DNA of 64,000 bases from Macrobrachium rosenbergii (taxonomy: Eukaryota > Arthropoda > Malacostraca > Decapoda > Palaemonidae), in the NCBI RefSeq assembly GCF_040412425.1, contig NC_089744.1, forward strand, positions 30,606,501-30,670,500, given 5' to 3'. Positions 51,401 to 64,000 of the stretch are shown here, one piece after another; within the stretch, counting starts at the first letter, position 1; every line of letters begins with the position of its first letter. The translations under genes and the position numbers were made by a program. The notes under the pieces are model-generated. The model saw only the letters and a list, made by a program, of their open reading frames with translations. It had not been told where the DNA came from and made no database searches.

Positions 51401-54400
51401 TGCAAATGTGGGCCTTTTAATTCTGAGATGTCAGTCATTTTCTTGTGAATGTGAGCCTTTTAATTTTGAGATGTCAGTAATTTTCTTGCGAATGTGGGCC
51501 TTTTAATTCTGAGATGTCAGTCATTTTCTTGTGAGTGTAGGCCTTTTAATTCCGAGATGTCAGTAATTTTCTCATGAATGTGGGCCTTTAATTCTGAGTT
51601 GTCAGTCATTTCCGTTGAATGTGGGCTTTTAATATAGAAATGTCAATAATTTCTGGTGAATGTTGGCCTTTTAATTCTGAGATGTCAGCAATTCTCTTGT
51701 GAATGTGGGCCTTTTAATTCCGAGATGTCAGTCACTTTTTTGTGAATGTGGGCCTTTTGATTCTGAGATGTCAGTCATTTCCGGTGAATGTGGGATTTTA
51801 ATACCGAAATGTCAGTAATTTCTGGTGGTACTTGGCCTTTTACTTCTGAGATGTCTGTAATTTTCGCTGAATGTGGGCTTTTAATACCGAAATGTCAGTA
51901 ATTTCTGGACAGTGTTGGACTTTTAATTCTGAGATGTCAGTTATTTTCTTGTGAATGTGGGCCTTATTATTATGAGATGTCAGTCATTTCCGGTGAATGT
52001 TGGCTTTTAATACTGAAATGTCAGTAATTTCTGGTGAATGTTGGCCTTTTAATTCTGAGACGTTAGTCATTATCTTGCGAATGTGGGCCTTTCAATTCCG
52101 AGATGTCAGTGATTTTCTTGTGACTGGGCCTTTTAATTCTGAGATGTCAGTCGTTTCCGGTGATTGTGGGCCTTTAATACCGAAATGTCAGCAATTTCTG
52201 GTGAATGTTGGCCTTGTAATTCTGAGCTGTGAGTCATTTCGGTGAATTTGGGCCTTTAATGGCGAAATGTCAGTAGTTTATGGTGGATGTTGGCGTTTTA
52301 ATTCCGAGATGTCAGTAATTTTCTTGTGGATATGGGCCTTTTAATTCTGATATGTTAGAGCTTTTCCTGCGAATGTTGGCATTTTAATTCCGAGATATCA
52401 GTAATTTTCTTGTGAATGTTGGCCTTTTAATTCTGAGATGTCAGCCATTTTCATGCAAATGTAGACCTTTTAATTCCGAGATGTCAGTAATTTTCTTGCG
52501 AATGTTGGCCTTTTGATTCAGATATGTCAGTAATTTTCTTGTGAATGTGGGCCTTTTAATTAAGAGATGTCTGCCATTTTCTTGCAGATGTGGGCCTTTT
52601 AATTCAGAGATGTCAGTAATTTTCATGTGAAAGTAGGCCTTTTAATTCAGAAGGCCTTTTAATTCAGAAATTACAGTTATTATCTCGTAAGTGTTGGCCT
52701 TTTAATTCTGAGAGGCAGTAATTTTCTTGCGAATGTGGGCCTTTTAATTCTGAGATGTCAGCCATTTTCTTGTGAATGTAGGCCTTTTAATGCCTGAGAT
52801 GTCAGTAATTTTCTTGTGAATGTGGGCCTTTTAATTCCGATATGTCAGTAATTTTCTTGTGAATGTGGGCCTTTTAATTCCGAGATGTCAGTAAATTTCT
52901 TGCGAATGTGGGCATTTTAATTCCGAGATGTCAGTCATTTTCTTGCAAATGTGGGCCTTTTAATTCTGAGATGTCAATAATTTTCTTGTGAATGTGAGCC
53001 TTTTAATTCTGAGATGTCAGTAATTTTCTTGCAAATGTTGGCCTTTTAATTCTGAGAGGTCAGTAATTTTCTTGTGAATATAGGCCTTTTAATTCCGAGA
53101 TGTCAGTCATTTTCTCGTGAATGTGGGCCTTTAATTCTGAGATGTCAGTCATTTCCATTGAATGTGGGCTTTTAATACAGAAATGTCAGTAATTTCTGGT
53201 GAATGTTGGCCTTTTAATTCTGATATGTCAGCAATTCTCTTGTGAATGTGGGCCTTTTAATTCCGAGATGTCAGTCACTTTCTTGTGAATGTGGGCCTTT
53301 TGATTCTGAGATGTCAGTCATTTCCGGTGAATGTGGGATTTTAATACCGAAATGTCAGTAATTTCTGGTGGTACTTGGCCTATTGATTCTGAGATGTCAG
53401 TAATTTTCTTGTGAATATGGGCCTTTCAATTCAGAGATGTCAGTTATTCTATTGTGAATGTTGGCCTTTTAATTCTGAGAGGTCAGTAATTTTCTTGTGA
53501 ATATAGGCCTTTTAATTCCGAGATGTCAGTCATTTTCTCGTGAATGTGGGCCTTTAATTCTGAGATGTCAGTCATTTCCATTGAATGTGGGCTTTTAATA
53601 CAGAAATGTCAGTAATTTCTGGTGAATGTTGGCCTTTTAATTCTGATATGTCAGCAATTCTCTTGTGAATGTGGGCCTTTTAATTCCGAGATGTCAGTCA
53701 CTTTCTTGTGAATGTGGGCCTTTTGATTCTGAGATGTCAGTCATTTCCGGTGAATGTGGGATTTTAATACCGAAATGTCAGTAATTTCTGGTGGTACTTG
53801 GCCTATTGATTCTAAGATGTCAGTAATTTTCTTGTGAATATGGGCCTTTCAATTCAGAGATGTCAGTTATTCTATTGTGAATGTGGGCCTTTGAATTCTG
53901 AGATGCCAGGCATTTCCAGTGAATGTGGGCCGTTAGTTCTGAAATGTCAGTAACTTCTGGTGAATGTTGGCCTTTTATGTCTGAGATGTCGGTATTTTCT
54001 TGTGAATGTGGGACTTGTAATTTCGGGATGTCAGTCATTTTCTGGTGGCTGTTGGCCTTTTAATTCTGAGATGTCAGTCCTTGTCTTGTGAATGGTGGCC
54101 TTTTAATTCTGAGTTGTCAGTCTTTGCCGGTGAATGTGGGCCTTGAATACCCAAATGTCAGTAATTTCTGGTGAATGTTGTCCCTTTAGGCTAATTCTGA
54201 GATGTCACTCATTTTCTTGTGAATGTGGGCCTTTTAATTCTGAGATGTCAGTCATTTCCTGTGAATGTGGGTTTTTAATACTGAAATGTCAGTATTTTCT
54301 GGTGAAAGTTGGCCTTCTAATTCTGAGATGTCAGTTATTTCTGGTGAATGTGGGATTTAATACAGAAATGTCAGTAATTTCTGGTGAATGTTGGTGTTTT

Positions 54401-57400
54401 AATTTTGAGATGTCAGTAATTTCTGGTGAATGTCAACCTTCTAATTCCGATAGCCTATGTCAGACATTTTCTTGTGGATGTTGGCCTTGTAATTCTGAGA
54501 TTTCAGTAATTTCAGGTGAATGTGGGCCTTTAATACCGAAATGTCAGTAATTTCTGGTATATAAATGTTGGCCTTTTAAATTAGAGATGAGTCATTTTGG
54601 TGAATGTGGGCCTTTAATACCGAAATGTCAGTAATTTAGAACTGGTGGATGTTGGCGTTTTAATTCTGAGATGTCAGTCATTTTCTTGTGAATATAGGCC
54701 TTTAATTCTGGTATGTCAGTATTTATCTTGTGAATGTGGACCTTTTAATTCTGAGATGTCAGCCATTTCCAGTGAATGCGGGCCTTTAATACCGAAATGT
54801 CAGTAATATCTGGTGAATGTGGGCCTTTTAATTCTGAGATGGCAGTAATTTCTGGTGAATGTAGGCCTTTTAATTCTGAGATGTCAGAAAATTTCTTGTG
54901 AATGTTGGCCTTTTATTTCTGAGATGTCAGTCATTTCTGGTGAATATGGGCCTGTAGTACCGACGTCAGTAATTTTTGGTGAATGTTAGCCTTTTAATTC
55001 TGAGATGTGAGTCATTTTGGTGAATGCGGGCCTTTAATACCGAAACATCAGTACTTCTTGTGGATGTTGGCCTTTTAATTCTGAGACATTAGTCATTTTC
55101 TTGCGTATGTGGGCCTTTTAATTCCGATATGTCAGTGATTTTCTTGTGAATGTTGGTCTTTTAATTCTGAGATGTCAGTCATTTTCTTGTGCATGTGGGC
55201 CTTTTAATACTGAGATGTCAGTCATTTCTGGTGAATGTGGGCCTTATAATTCTGAGATGTCAGTAATTTTCCTGTTAATGTGGGCCTTTTAATTCTGAGA
55301 TGTCAGTAATTTTCTTGTGAATGTGGTCCATTTAGTTCCAAGATATCAGTAATATTCTTGTGAATATGGGCATTTTAATTTAGAGATGTCAGTCATTTCT
55401 GGTGAATGTGGGCTTTCGATACTGAAATGTCAGTAATTTCTGGTGGATGTTAGCCTTTTAATTCTGAGAAGTCAGTAATTTTCTTGTGAATATGGGCCTT
55501 TTAATTCTGATATGTCAGTAATTTTCTTGTGAATGTTGGCCTTTTAATTCTGAGATGTCAGTCATTTCCGGTGAATGGGGGCCTTTAATACCGAAATGCC
55601 AATAATTTCTGGTGAATGTTGGCCCTTTATTTCTGAGATGTTAGTAATTTTCTTGTGAATGTGGGCCTTGTAATTCCAAGATGTCAGTAATTTTTTGTGA
55701 ATGTTGGCCTTTTAATTCCGAGATGTCAGTAATTTTCTTGTGAATGTGGCCCTTTTAATCCTGAGATGTGAGTCATTTCCGATGAATGTGGGCCTTTAAT
55801 ACCGAAATGTCAGTAATTTCTGGTGAATGTTGCCCCTTTAACTCTGAGATGTCAGTCATTTTCTTGTGAATGTGGGCCTTTTAATTCTGAGATGTCAGTC
55901 ATTTCCGGTGAAGGTAGACTTTTAATATTGAAATGTCAGTAATTTCTGGTGAATGTTGGCCTTGAATTCTGAGATTTCAGTCTTTCTTTTGTGAATGTTG
56001 GCCTTTTAATTCTGAGATGTCAGTCATTTCCGGTGAATGTGGGCTTTTAATACCGAAATGTCAGTGATTACTGGTAAATGTTGGCCTTTTAATTCTGAGA
56101 TGTCAGTAATTTTCTTGTGAATGTGGGCCTTTTAATTCCGAGATGTCAGTCATTTTCTTGTGAATGTGGACCTGTTAATTCTGAGATGTCAGTCATTTCC
56201 GGTGAATGTAGGCCTTTAATACCAAAATGACAGTAACTTCTGGTGAATGTGGGCCTTTTAATTCTGAGATGGGAGTTATTTCGGTGAATGTGGGCCTTTA
56301 ATACCGAAATGTCAGTAATTTCTGGTGGATGTTGACATTTTAAGTCTGAGGTGTCAGCAATTTTCTTGTGAATGTTGGCCTTTTAATTCTGAGAGGTCAG
56401 TGATATTCTTGTGCATGTGGGCCTTTTAATTCTGAGATTGGCCTTTAATGCCGAAATGTCACTCATTTCTGGTAAATGTTAGTCTTCTAGTTCTGAGATG
56501 TCAGTCATTTTCTTGTGAATGTGGGCCTTTTAATTCTGAGATATCAGTAATTTTCTTGTGAATGTGGGCCTTTTAATTCTGAGATGTCAGTAATTTTCTT
56601 GCAAATGTGGGCCTATTAATTCCGAGATGCCAGTCATTTTCTTGCGAATGTTGGCTTCTAATTCTGAGATGTCAGTAATTTTCTTGTGAGTATGGGCCTT
56701 TCAGTTACGAGATGTCAGTAATTTTCTTGCAAATGTGGGACTTTTGATTCCGAGATGTCAGTAATTTTCTTGTGGATGTAAGCCTTTTAATTCAGAGGTG
56801 TCAGTGATTTTCTTGGTAATATGGGCCTTTTAATCCTGAGATGTCGGTAATTTTCTTGTGAATGTGGGCCTTTTAATTTTGAGATGTCTCATTTTCTTGC
56901 AAATGTGGGCCTTTTAATTTTGAGATGTCAGTAATTTTCTTGTGAATGTGGGCCTTTTAATTTCAAGATGTTGGTCATTTTCCTGTGAATGTGGGCCTTT
57001 TAATTCTAAGATGTCAGTCATTTCTGGTGAATGTGGGCTTTTAATACAGAAATGTCAGTAATTTCTGGTGAATGTTGGCCTTTTAACTCTTGAGATGTCA
57101 GTCATTTTCTTGTGAATGTGAGCCTTTTAATTCAGAGATGTCAGTAATTTTCTTGTGAATGTGGGTCTTTTAATTCTGAGATGTCAGTCATTTCCGGTGA
57201 ATGTGGGCCTTTAATACCGAAATGTCAGTGATTTCTGGTGAATGTGGGCCTTTTAATCCTGAGATAGTAATTTTCTTGTGAATGTCGGCCTTTTAATTCC
57301 AAGATGTCAATCATTTTCTTGTGAATGTTGGCCTTTTAGTTCTGAGTTGTCAGTCATTGCCGGTGAATATGGGCCTTGAATACCGAAATGTCAGTAATTT

Positions 57401-59998
57401 CTGGTGAATGTTGTCCTTTTAGGCTAATTCTGAGATGTCAGTCATTTTCTTGTGAATGTGGGCCTTTTAATTCTGAGATGTCAGTCATTTCCGGTGAATG
57501 TGGGCCTTGAATACCGAAATGTCAGTGATTTCTGGTGAATGTGGGCCTTTTAATCCTGAGATAGTAATTTTCTTGTAAGTGTCGGCCTTTTAATTCCGAT
57601 ATGTCAGTCACTTTCTTGTGAAAGTGGTCCTTTGAATTCTGAGATGTCAGTTATCCGGTGAATGTGGGCCTTTTATACCGAAATGTCAGTAATTTCTGGT
57701 GAATGTTGGTCCTTTAATTCTGAGATGCCAGTCATTTTCTTGTGAATGTGGGCCTTTTAATTCTGAGATGTCGGTCATTTCCAGTGAATGTGGGCTTTTA
57801 ATACTGAAATGTCTGTGATTTCTGGTGAATGTTGACCTTTTATTTATGAGATGTCAGTTATTCTCTTGTTGGGCCTTTTAATTCTGAGATGTCAGTCATT
57901 TCCGGTGAATGTCGGCTTTTAATACCAAAATGTTAGTAATTTATGGTGGATGTTGACCTTTTGATTCTGAGATGTCAGTCCTTTTCTTGTGAATGTAGGC
58001 CTTTTAATTCTGCGATATCAGTCTTTTTTTGTGAATGTGAACCTTTTAATTCTGAGATGTCAGTCATTTCCCGTTAATGTGGGCCTTTAATACTGAAATG
58101 TCAGTAATTTCTGGTGAATGTTGGCCTATTAATTCTGAGATGTCATAAATGTTCTTGTGAATATGACCTTTTAACTCCGAGATGTCAGTGATTTTTTGTT
58201 AATGTTGGCCTTTTAATTCTGAGATGTCAATCATTTCCGGCGAATGTGTGCCTTTACTGCTGGAATATCAGTAATTTCTGGTAAATGTTGGCTTTTTAAT
58301 TCTGAGATGAGTCATTTCGGTGAATGTGGCACTTTAATACAGAAATGTCAGTAATTTCTGGTTGGTGTTTGCATTTTATTACTGATATATGTCAGTAATT
58401 TTGTTGTAAATGTGGGCCTTTTAATTCTGAGATGTCAGTGATTTTCTTGTGAATATGGACCTTTTAATTCTGATATGTCAGTACTTTTCTTGTGAATGTG
58501 GGCCTTTTAATTCTGAGATGTCAGTCATTTCGATGAATGTGGGCCTCTAATACCGAAATGTCAGTAATTTCTGGTGGATGTTGGCCTTTTAATTCTGAGA
58601 TGTCAGTAATTTTCTTGTGACTGTGGGTCTTTTAATTTTGAGTTGTCAGTGATATTCTTGTGAATGTGGGCCTTTTAATTCCGAGATGAGTCATTTCCGG
58701 TGAATGTTGGCCTTTAATACCGAAATGTCAGTAATTTCTGGTGAATGTTGGCCTATTAATTCTGAGATGTCAGTCATTTTCTTGCAAATGTGGACATTTT
58801 AATTCCTAGATGTTAGTGATTTTCTTGTGAATGTGGGCGTGGGCCTTTTAATTCTGAGATGTCAGTCATTTTCTTGTTAATGTGGGCCTTTTAATTCCTA
58901 GATGTCAGTATTGTTCTTGTGAATGTGGGCCTTTTAATTCTGAGATATGAGTAATTTTCTTGTGAATGTGGGCCTTTTAATTCTGATGTCAGTAATTTTC
59001 TTGTGAATGTTGGCCTTTTAATTCCGAGATGTCAGTAATTTTCTTGTGAATGTGGGCCTTTTAATTCTGAGATGTCAGTCATTTTTGGTGAATGTGGGTT
59101 TTTAATACTGAAATGTCTGTAATTTCTGGTGAATGTTGTCCTTTTAATTCTGAGATGTCAGTAATTTTCTTGTGAATGTGAGCCTTTTAATTCCGAAATG
59201 TCAGTAATTTTCTTGTGAATGTTGGCCTTTTAATTCTGAGATGTTAGCCATTTTCTTGTGAATGTAGGCGTTTTAATTATGAGATGTCAGTAATTTTCTT
59301 GTGAGTGTGGGCCTTTTAATTCTGAGATGTCAGTCATTTCCAGTGAATATGGGTCTTTAATACCGAAATGTCAGTAATTTCTTGTGAATGTGGGCCTTTT
59401 AGATCGTAGATGTCAGTAATCATCTTGTGAATGTGGGCCTTTTAATTCCGAGATGTCAGTAATTTTCTTGTGAATATAGGCCTTCCAAATTCGAGATGTC
59501 AGTAATTTTCTTGTGAATGTGGGCATTTTACTTCTGAGATGTCAGTCATTTCCGGTGAATGTGGGGTTTTAATACCGAAATGTCAGTAATTTCTGGTGAA
59601 TGTTGGCCTTTTAATTCTGAGATGTCAGTCATTTTCTTGTGACTGTGGGCCTTTTAATGCTGAGATGTCAGTCATTTCCGGTGAATGTGGGCCTTTAATA
59701 CCGAAATATCAGTAATTCCTGGTGGGTGTTGGCCTTTTGATTCTGAGATGTCAGTAATTTTCTTGTGAATTTGGGCCTTTAAATTGAGATGTCAGTCATT
59801 TCCGGTGAATGTGGGCCTTTAATACCGAAATGTCAGTAATTTCTGGTGAATGTTGGCCTCTTAATTCTGAGATACCAGTTATTTCCGGTGAATTTGGGCT
59901 TTTAGTACCGAAATGTCAGTCATTTCTCGTGAGTGTGGGCCTTTTAATTCCGAAATGTCAGTAATTTCTGTTGAATACGGGCCTTTTAATACCGGGGT
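48403..59998 (+). repeat. 11.6-kb satellite array of 41-43-bp units
   Basis: About 270 tandem units built on 'gagatgtcagtaattttctt', 'gtgaatgtgggcctttt' and 'aattct'. Three main variants recur: 'ttttcttgtgaatgtggg' (43 bp), 'tttccggtgaatgtgggcct' with 'taataccgaaat' (41 bp) and 'tttctggtgaatgttggcc' (42 bp). From 48.4 to 50 kb the units are more diverged ('gagatgtgagtcatttccgg'); from 50 to 60 kb they are more homogeneous. Short ORFs along both strands are artefacts of runs of 42-bp units. No transposon motif or gene is inside. Confidence 0.95.
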
Positions 59999-59999
59999 G

Positions 60000-60966
<967 letters not shown>

Positions 60967-61112
60967 AGCCACAATGCCCTCTGAACTTCTCGATTTCTTC
61001 ACATTTTGGGAACGCTCGTCGCTACGAAGCCTAGAACAAGTGAAGATATACTGATGGCCCGCCGAGACTCGATCTCGGGCTGGGGTATCAGCACGAGGTA
61101 ACGATAAATACC
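60967..61112 (-). repeat. tRNA-derived SINE
   Basis: On the minus strand a B-box-like 'gagatcgagtctcggcggg' is followed by 'aaatcgagaagttcagaggg', 'cattgtggctgataaa' and a (TAAA)n tail. The same body sequence recurs on the + strand around 61140-61530, interrupted by SINE A. Confidence 0.6.
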
Positions 61113-61182
61113 TGGGCATCATTATATCTTATTTTTTCCTCATTTTGTTCAATGCTTCGTAGAGTTTCCAAAATGTGAACCC

Positions 61183-61476
61183 TGTAGGGGGGTAGTGTCG
61201 TCTGTGCACCTTATGCGGTGCATTGTAGGCATTACTTAAGGTTCTTTGCAGCGTTCCTTCTGCTCCTAGTTGCAACCCCTTTCATTACTTTTACTCTACC
61301 TCTGTTCATATTGTTTCTTCCATCTTACTTTCCTCAACCCTCTCCTGACAATTGTTTCATAGTGCACCTGCGAGGTTTTCTTCCTTTTACACCTTTCAGA
61401 CCTTTTGCCTCAATTTTCTTTTCAGCGCTGAATGACCTCATAGGTCCCAGCGCTTGGTCTATGACCTAAATCCTAT
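61183..61476 (+). repeat. SINE-like repeat A, copy 8, with target duplication
   Basis: The most complete copy: 'ccctgtaggggggtagtgtc' ... 'cagcgcttggtctatgacct'. It is flanked by 'aatgtgaa' and 'aatgtaaa', which look like an 8-bp target duplication. It splits a copy of the tRNA-derived SINE body ('cttcgtagagtttccaaaa' before, 'gaaatcgagaagctaagagg' after). Confidence 0.88.
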
Positions 61477-61828
61477 TCCAGAATGTAAAGAAATCGAGAA
61501 GCTAAGAGGGCATCGTGGCTTAAAACACTACGTACGTGTCTGGTAAAAAAAACAATTACTGTAGTAGATTCTACATTCATAACGTGTGTCTGTAATGGAA
61601 CCTCAAGGTCAAGTGGTTGTGATAGCAGCTTCACCATCTAAGAGGCCAAAATTCAGTTTCCGTGAAGGACAGAAGCAGCTCTTTCATCACGTCCCTTCAA
61701 GACTTTTTATTTCTTTGGCTATTAGCCATTGTGTTTGAATTTACTTCCCTTTTCCCTTTTAGTGCGACTCCATTTTCTCCTGAAAGTGCTAACTCATAAT
61801 TGGCCTGGTGTTTTGGTTACTTAGAAAC

Positions 61829-61829
<1 letters not shown>

Positions 61830-61879
<50 letters not shown>

Positions 61880-62046
61880 AAGATGAACCCTATTCATATG
61901 AGCAAGCCCACAGGGGTCATTGACTGGAAATTCAAGCTTCCAAAGAATATGGTGTTCATCTGAAAGAAGTAACAGAAGATTATAGGAAATACGGAAAGAA
62001 GAGATCAGTTATTAGAAAAGAAAAAATAAGTTACCAAATTATTCAA

Positions 62047-62110
<64 letters not shown>

Positions 62111-62400
62111 TAGTAGATAAATTTGTAAGTAAATTATGAAATACACGGAGAATTGTATCAGGGTAGTAATGCATTGCATCTTCGCTTGAACTTTTAAGGT
62201 TCCAGTTGCACAGCATCCCCAGGGAGGCTGTTCCACATCCCAACGGCGTGAGGAATCAAGACCTCTGGAACTGAGAATTCCGACAGCCAGGCACATTTAC
62301 TGCGTAATGGTGCCCTCGCTGCCATGAAACTCACTGACACAGTGACCCATACTTTGAAATTTGCGTAGCCTCTCATGAAATCGTTCCACTTCAGTATCAT
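61830..62400 (-). mobile_element. LINE 3' part with ORF2 tail and two (ATT)n tracts
   Basis: Minus strand: ORF2 C-terminal peptide FSVPEVLIPHAVGMWNSLPG then DAVQLEPQKF (62194-62320), an AT-rich 3' UTR containing an internal (AAT)n at 62048-62107, then the family end 'gaccgctgtgggcttgctca'-like sequence and a terminal (AAT)n at 61830-61875. It belongs to the same family as the copies at 1.7 and 23.4 kb. Confidence 0.75.
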
Positions 62401-62425
62401 CAACCTGAGTAGGTTTTCGTATGTG

Positions 62426-62430
<5 letters not shown>

Positions 62431-62510
<80 letters not shown>
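62431..62510. repeat. (CT)n microsatellite
   Basis: About 80 bp of uninterrupted CT between two oppositely oriented LINE ends. Confidence 0.95.
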
Positions 62511-62513
<3 letters not shown>

Positions 62514-62519
62514 ATCGTA

Positions 62520-62874
62520 ACTACTCCAGTGGGTTGTTCCTTCTGCTCGCCGCTGTTTTCAGTTCCAGTGATCCTTTATTTTTCACACCGTTGGACTGTG
62601 GAACAGTCTCCCTACTGAGGGTGTTGTGCAATTGGAACCTCAAAAGTTCAAGCAAAGATGCAGCGCATGACTACCCTAAAACAATGAACCTTGCATTTTA
62701 GTAATTTACTTGCATTTTTTTTTATTTATTTGTTAATTTATTTTTTCTTTTCTAATAACTGATCTCATCTTTCCGTATTTCCTATTACTTTCTGTTACCT
62801 CTTTCAAATGAACACTGTATTTTTTTGAAGCTTGAATTTCAAGTCAATGGCCCCTTTGGTGGGCTTGTTGTATA

Positions 62875-62925
<51 letters not shown>
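62520..62925 (+). mobile_element. LINE 3' part with (AAT)n tail, opposite orientation
   Basis: An ORF2 tail remnant (TVEQSPY... VQLEPQKFK-like, around 62590-62660) is followed by the shared 3' UTR ('gaagcttgaatttcaagtca', 'tggtgggcttgttgtatatg') and (AAT)n at 62877-62923. Confidence 0.75.
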
Positions 62926-64000
62926 TCAGTGTAATCTTTCTTGTGTTCCTTACCAACGCATCATTAATCATTAACGTGCTCTTTTCTAACGCGCTAATCC
63001 TGTGTATGTTCTTTAACACACGACTTTCAACAAATTCTGTGATTTTCTGATACGATGGACTCCGTTCAGAATATTTTACAGTTCTTTGTTACCTTCGACT
63101 TAAGTTTTTTTTTTTTCTCGCAGCACAGAAAAATATATTGTATAATGCTGCCGTAAAAGTTAGCGTATCGGTTTTAAAGCTTTCCGTGCCCACAGAGGTG
63201 ACGGTGTCGCTGCCACATGCCCCCCGGGTTTTCTATTTTACTGTTGCTGGATGTATTGTTCTCCTATTCTGGAGTCTGCAGTCTCCCGGCAGCTTTATCA
63301 TTTAGATAATAATAGAAAATAAATTGCTTTGAGTGGCAGTTTCTTTTCCGTTGCCCATATTGCATGAAATATCTTGTAATGGTCCTATTGCATGAAATAT
63401 CTTGCAATGGACCACTTCTGCCCTCAGTTTTATTCTCCGTGTGTTATATAAATACTATAATGCTACTTTTAAGAGCCTTGGTCCCTAAGAAATTCTCTGA
63501 CATGTCTCAGCTAATGCTGGTGTATGTATTATATATATTTATCTCTTGTTTGGTTGTGCCCCTTTTTTTACATTTATTTATTATTTCTTCCCTTTCACAT
63601 AGTGCATTCAAATCTATGGAAGCTTGGTTAGTGTGCTCAAGTAATACAAATCCCGTTTAACTGCTCTGACATTCGTTTTATCTTTTCAGGTAAGACTGTA
63701 GGGCAAGACAGAAGGTGCAGGTAAGGAATCTGTTCGCTGATGAGTAATTTATCTTTTATAATTTTTTGCTAATAGTGTGAGTAATATTATGAAGTAGGAT
63801 GTATGTTTTCATGTGTTTTATTTCTTATGGGATCCGTGTTTGGTTGCTTGTTTAGAAACGCTGCATTCGCTTGAAAATTCCGCGTAACCTCTGTACCCTT
63901 AGTACGTGTTCCACGTGAGCGCTGAGCTTTTCGTCTCCCTAGGAAGACCGTTTCTTATTTCCTCTCCTGTTTGCCATCTGTTCCCTGTCCCAAGGACAGA
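62926..64000. other. Right end of window, nothing firm
   Basis: A 27-bp direct duplication ('tattgcatgaaatatcttg' at about 63357 and 63387). A 31-bp stretch at 63691-63721 is bordered by ag and gtaagg but has a stop in the needed frame. No gene called. Confidence 0.4.

Noticed and set aside
48403..59998. CRISPR-like array
   Set aside because: No alternation of constant repeat and unique spacer; units are contiguous variants of one sequence in a eukaryotic genome.
63670..63725. Small exon between 'cttttcag' and 'gtaagg' as the second exon of the coiled-coil gene
   Set aside because: The phase required by the donor at 20241 gives an immediate TAA.

Overview
This window is eukaryotic genomic DNA, most likely from a decapod crustacean. 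It has spliced genes with canonical GT/AG introns and long (TA)n, (ATT)n, (GA)n and (CA)n tracts. It carries at least eight copies of a roughly 300-bp interspersed repeat ending near 'GCGCTTGGCCTTTGGCC', and LINE 3' ends with (ATT)n tails, of kinds I associate with shrimp and crab genomes. The taxonomic call is inference. There are no bacterial-type operons, CRISPR arrays or rRNA genes.

Only two host-gene signals are convincing. (1) On the + strand, from before 742 to 16638, lie the last eight recognisable coding exons of a GT13-family glycosyltransferase resembling POMGNT1/MGAT1. Every splice junction keeps the reading frame (528 residues plus stop), and a poly(A) signal follows at 16787. 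Its introns are packed with transposons. (2) At 19.9-20.24 kb a CRE/TATA-like promoter precedes a first coding exon (ATG 20062, donor 20241) encoding a coiled coil. I found no later exon of that gene.

Layout. 1-0.2 kb: SINE-like repeat. 0.74-1.3 kb: GT13 exons 1-2. 1.3-10.2 kb: an intron holding a LINE 3' end, an antisense LINE with a restriction-like endonuclease end, two internally deleted Ty3/gypsy elements in opposite orientation, and a third LTR of another family. 10.2-16.6 kb: GT13 exons 3-8, with a 1.8-kb minisatellite in one intron that appears to derive from a LINE coding sequence. 16.9-17.6 kb: a foldback repeat. 18-26.5 kb: SINE copies, the coiled-coil exon and LINE relics. 27.3-28.8 kb: a pogo/Tigger-like deletion derivative and a 210-bp palindrome set in (TA)n. 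31.6-33.6 kb: a decayed LINE carrying a nested MITE. 36.2-37.0 kb: a piggyBac-like MITE with TTAA duplications. 37.9-41.6 kb: a 2.2-kb palindrome of two Penelope-like ends, then a second Tigger-like derivative, each bounded by (TA)n. 41.9-48.3 kb: SINEs, simple repeats and a 24-bp minisatellite. 48.4-60.0 kb: an 11.6-kb satellite array of 41-43-bp units with higher-order structure. 60-64 kb: SINEs, two LINE ends in opposite orientation and simple repeats.

Nothing here forms a pathway. The window shows one structural gene stretched by, and embedded in, successive mobile-element insertions. The most notable points are the LINE-to-minisatellite origin, the Penelope palindrome with hammerhead-like cores, and the higher-order satellite.
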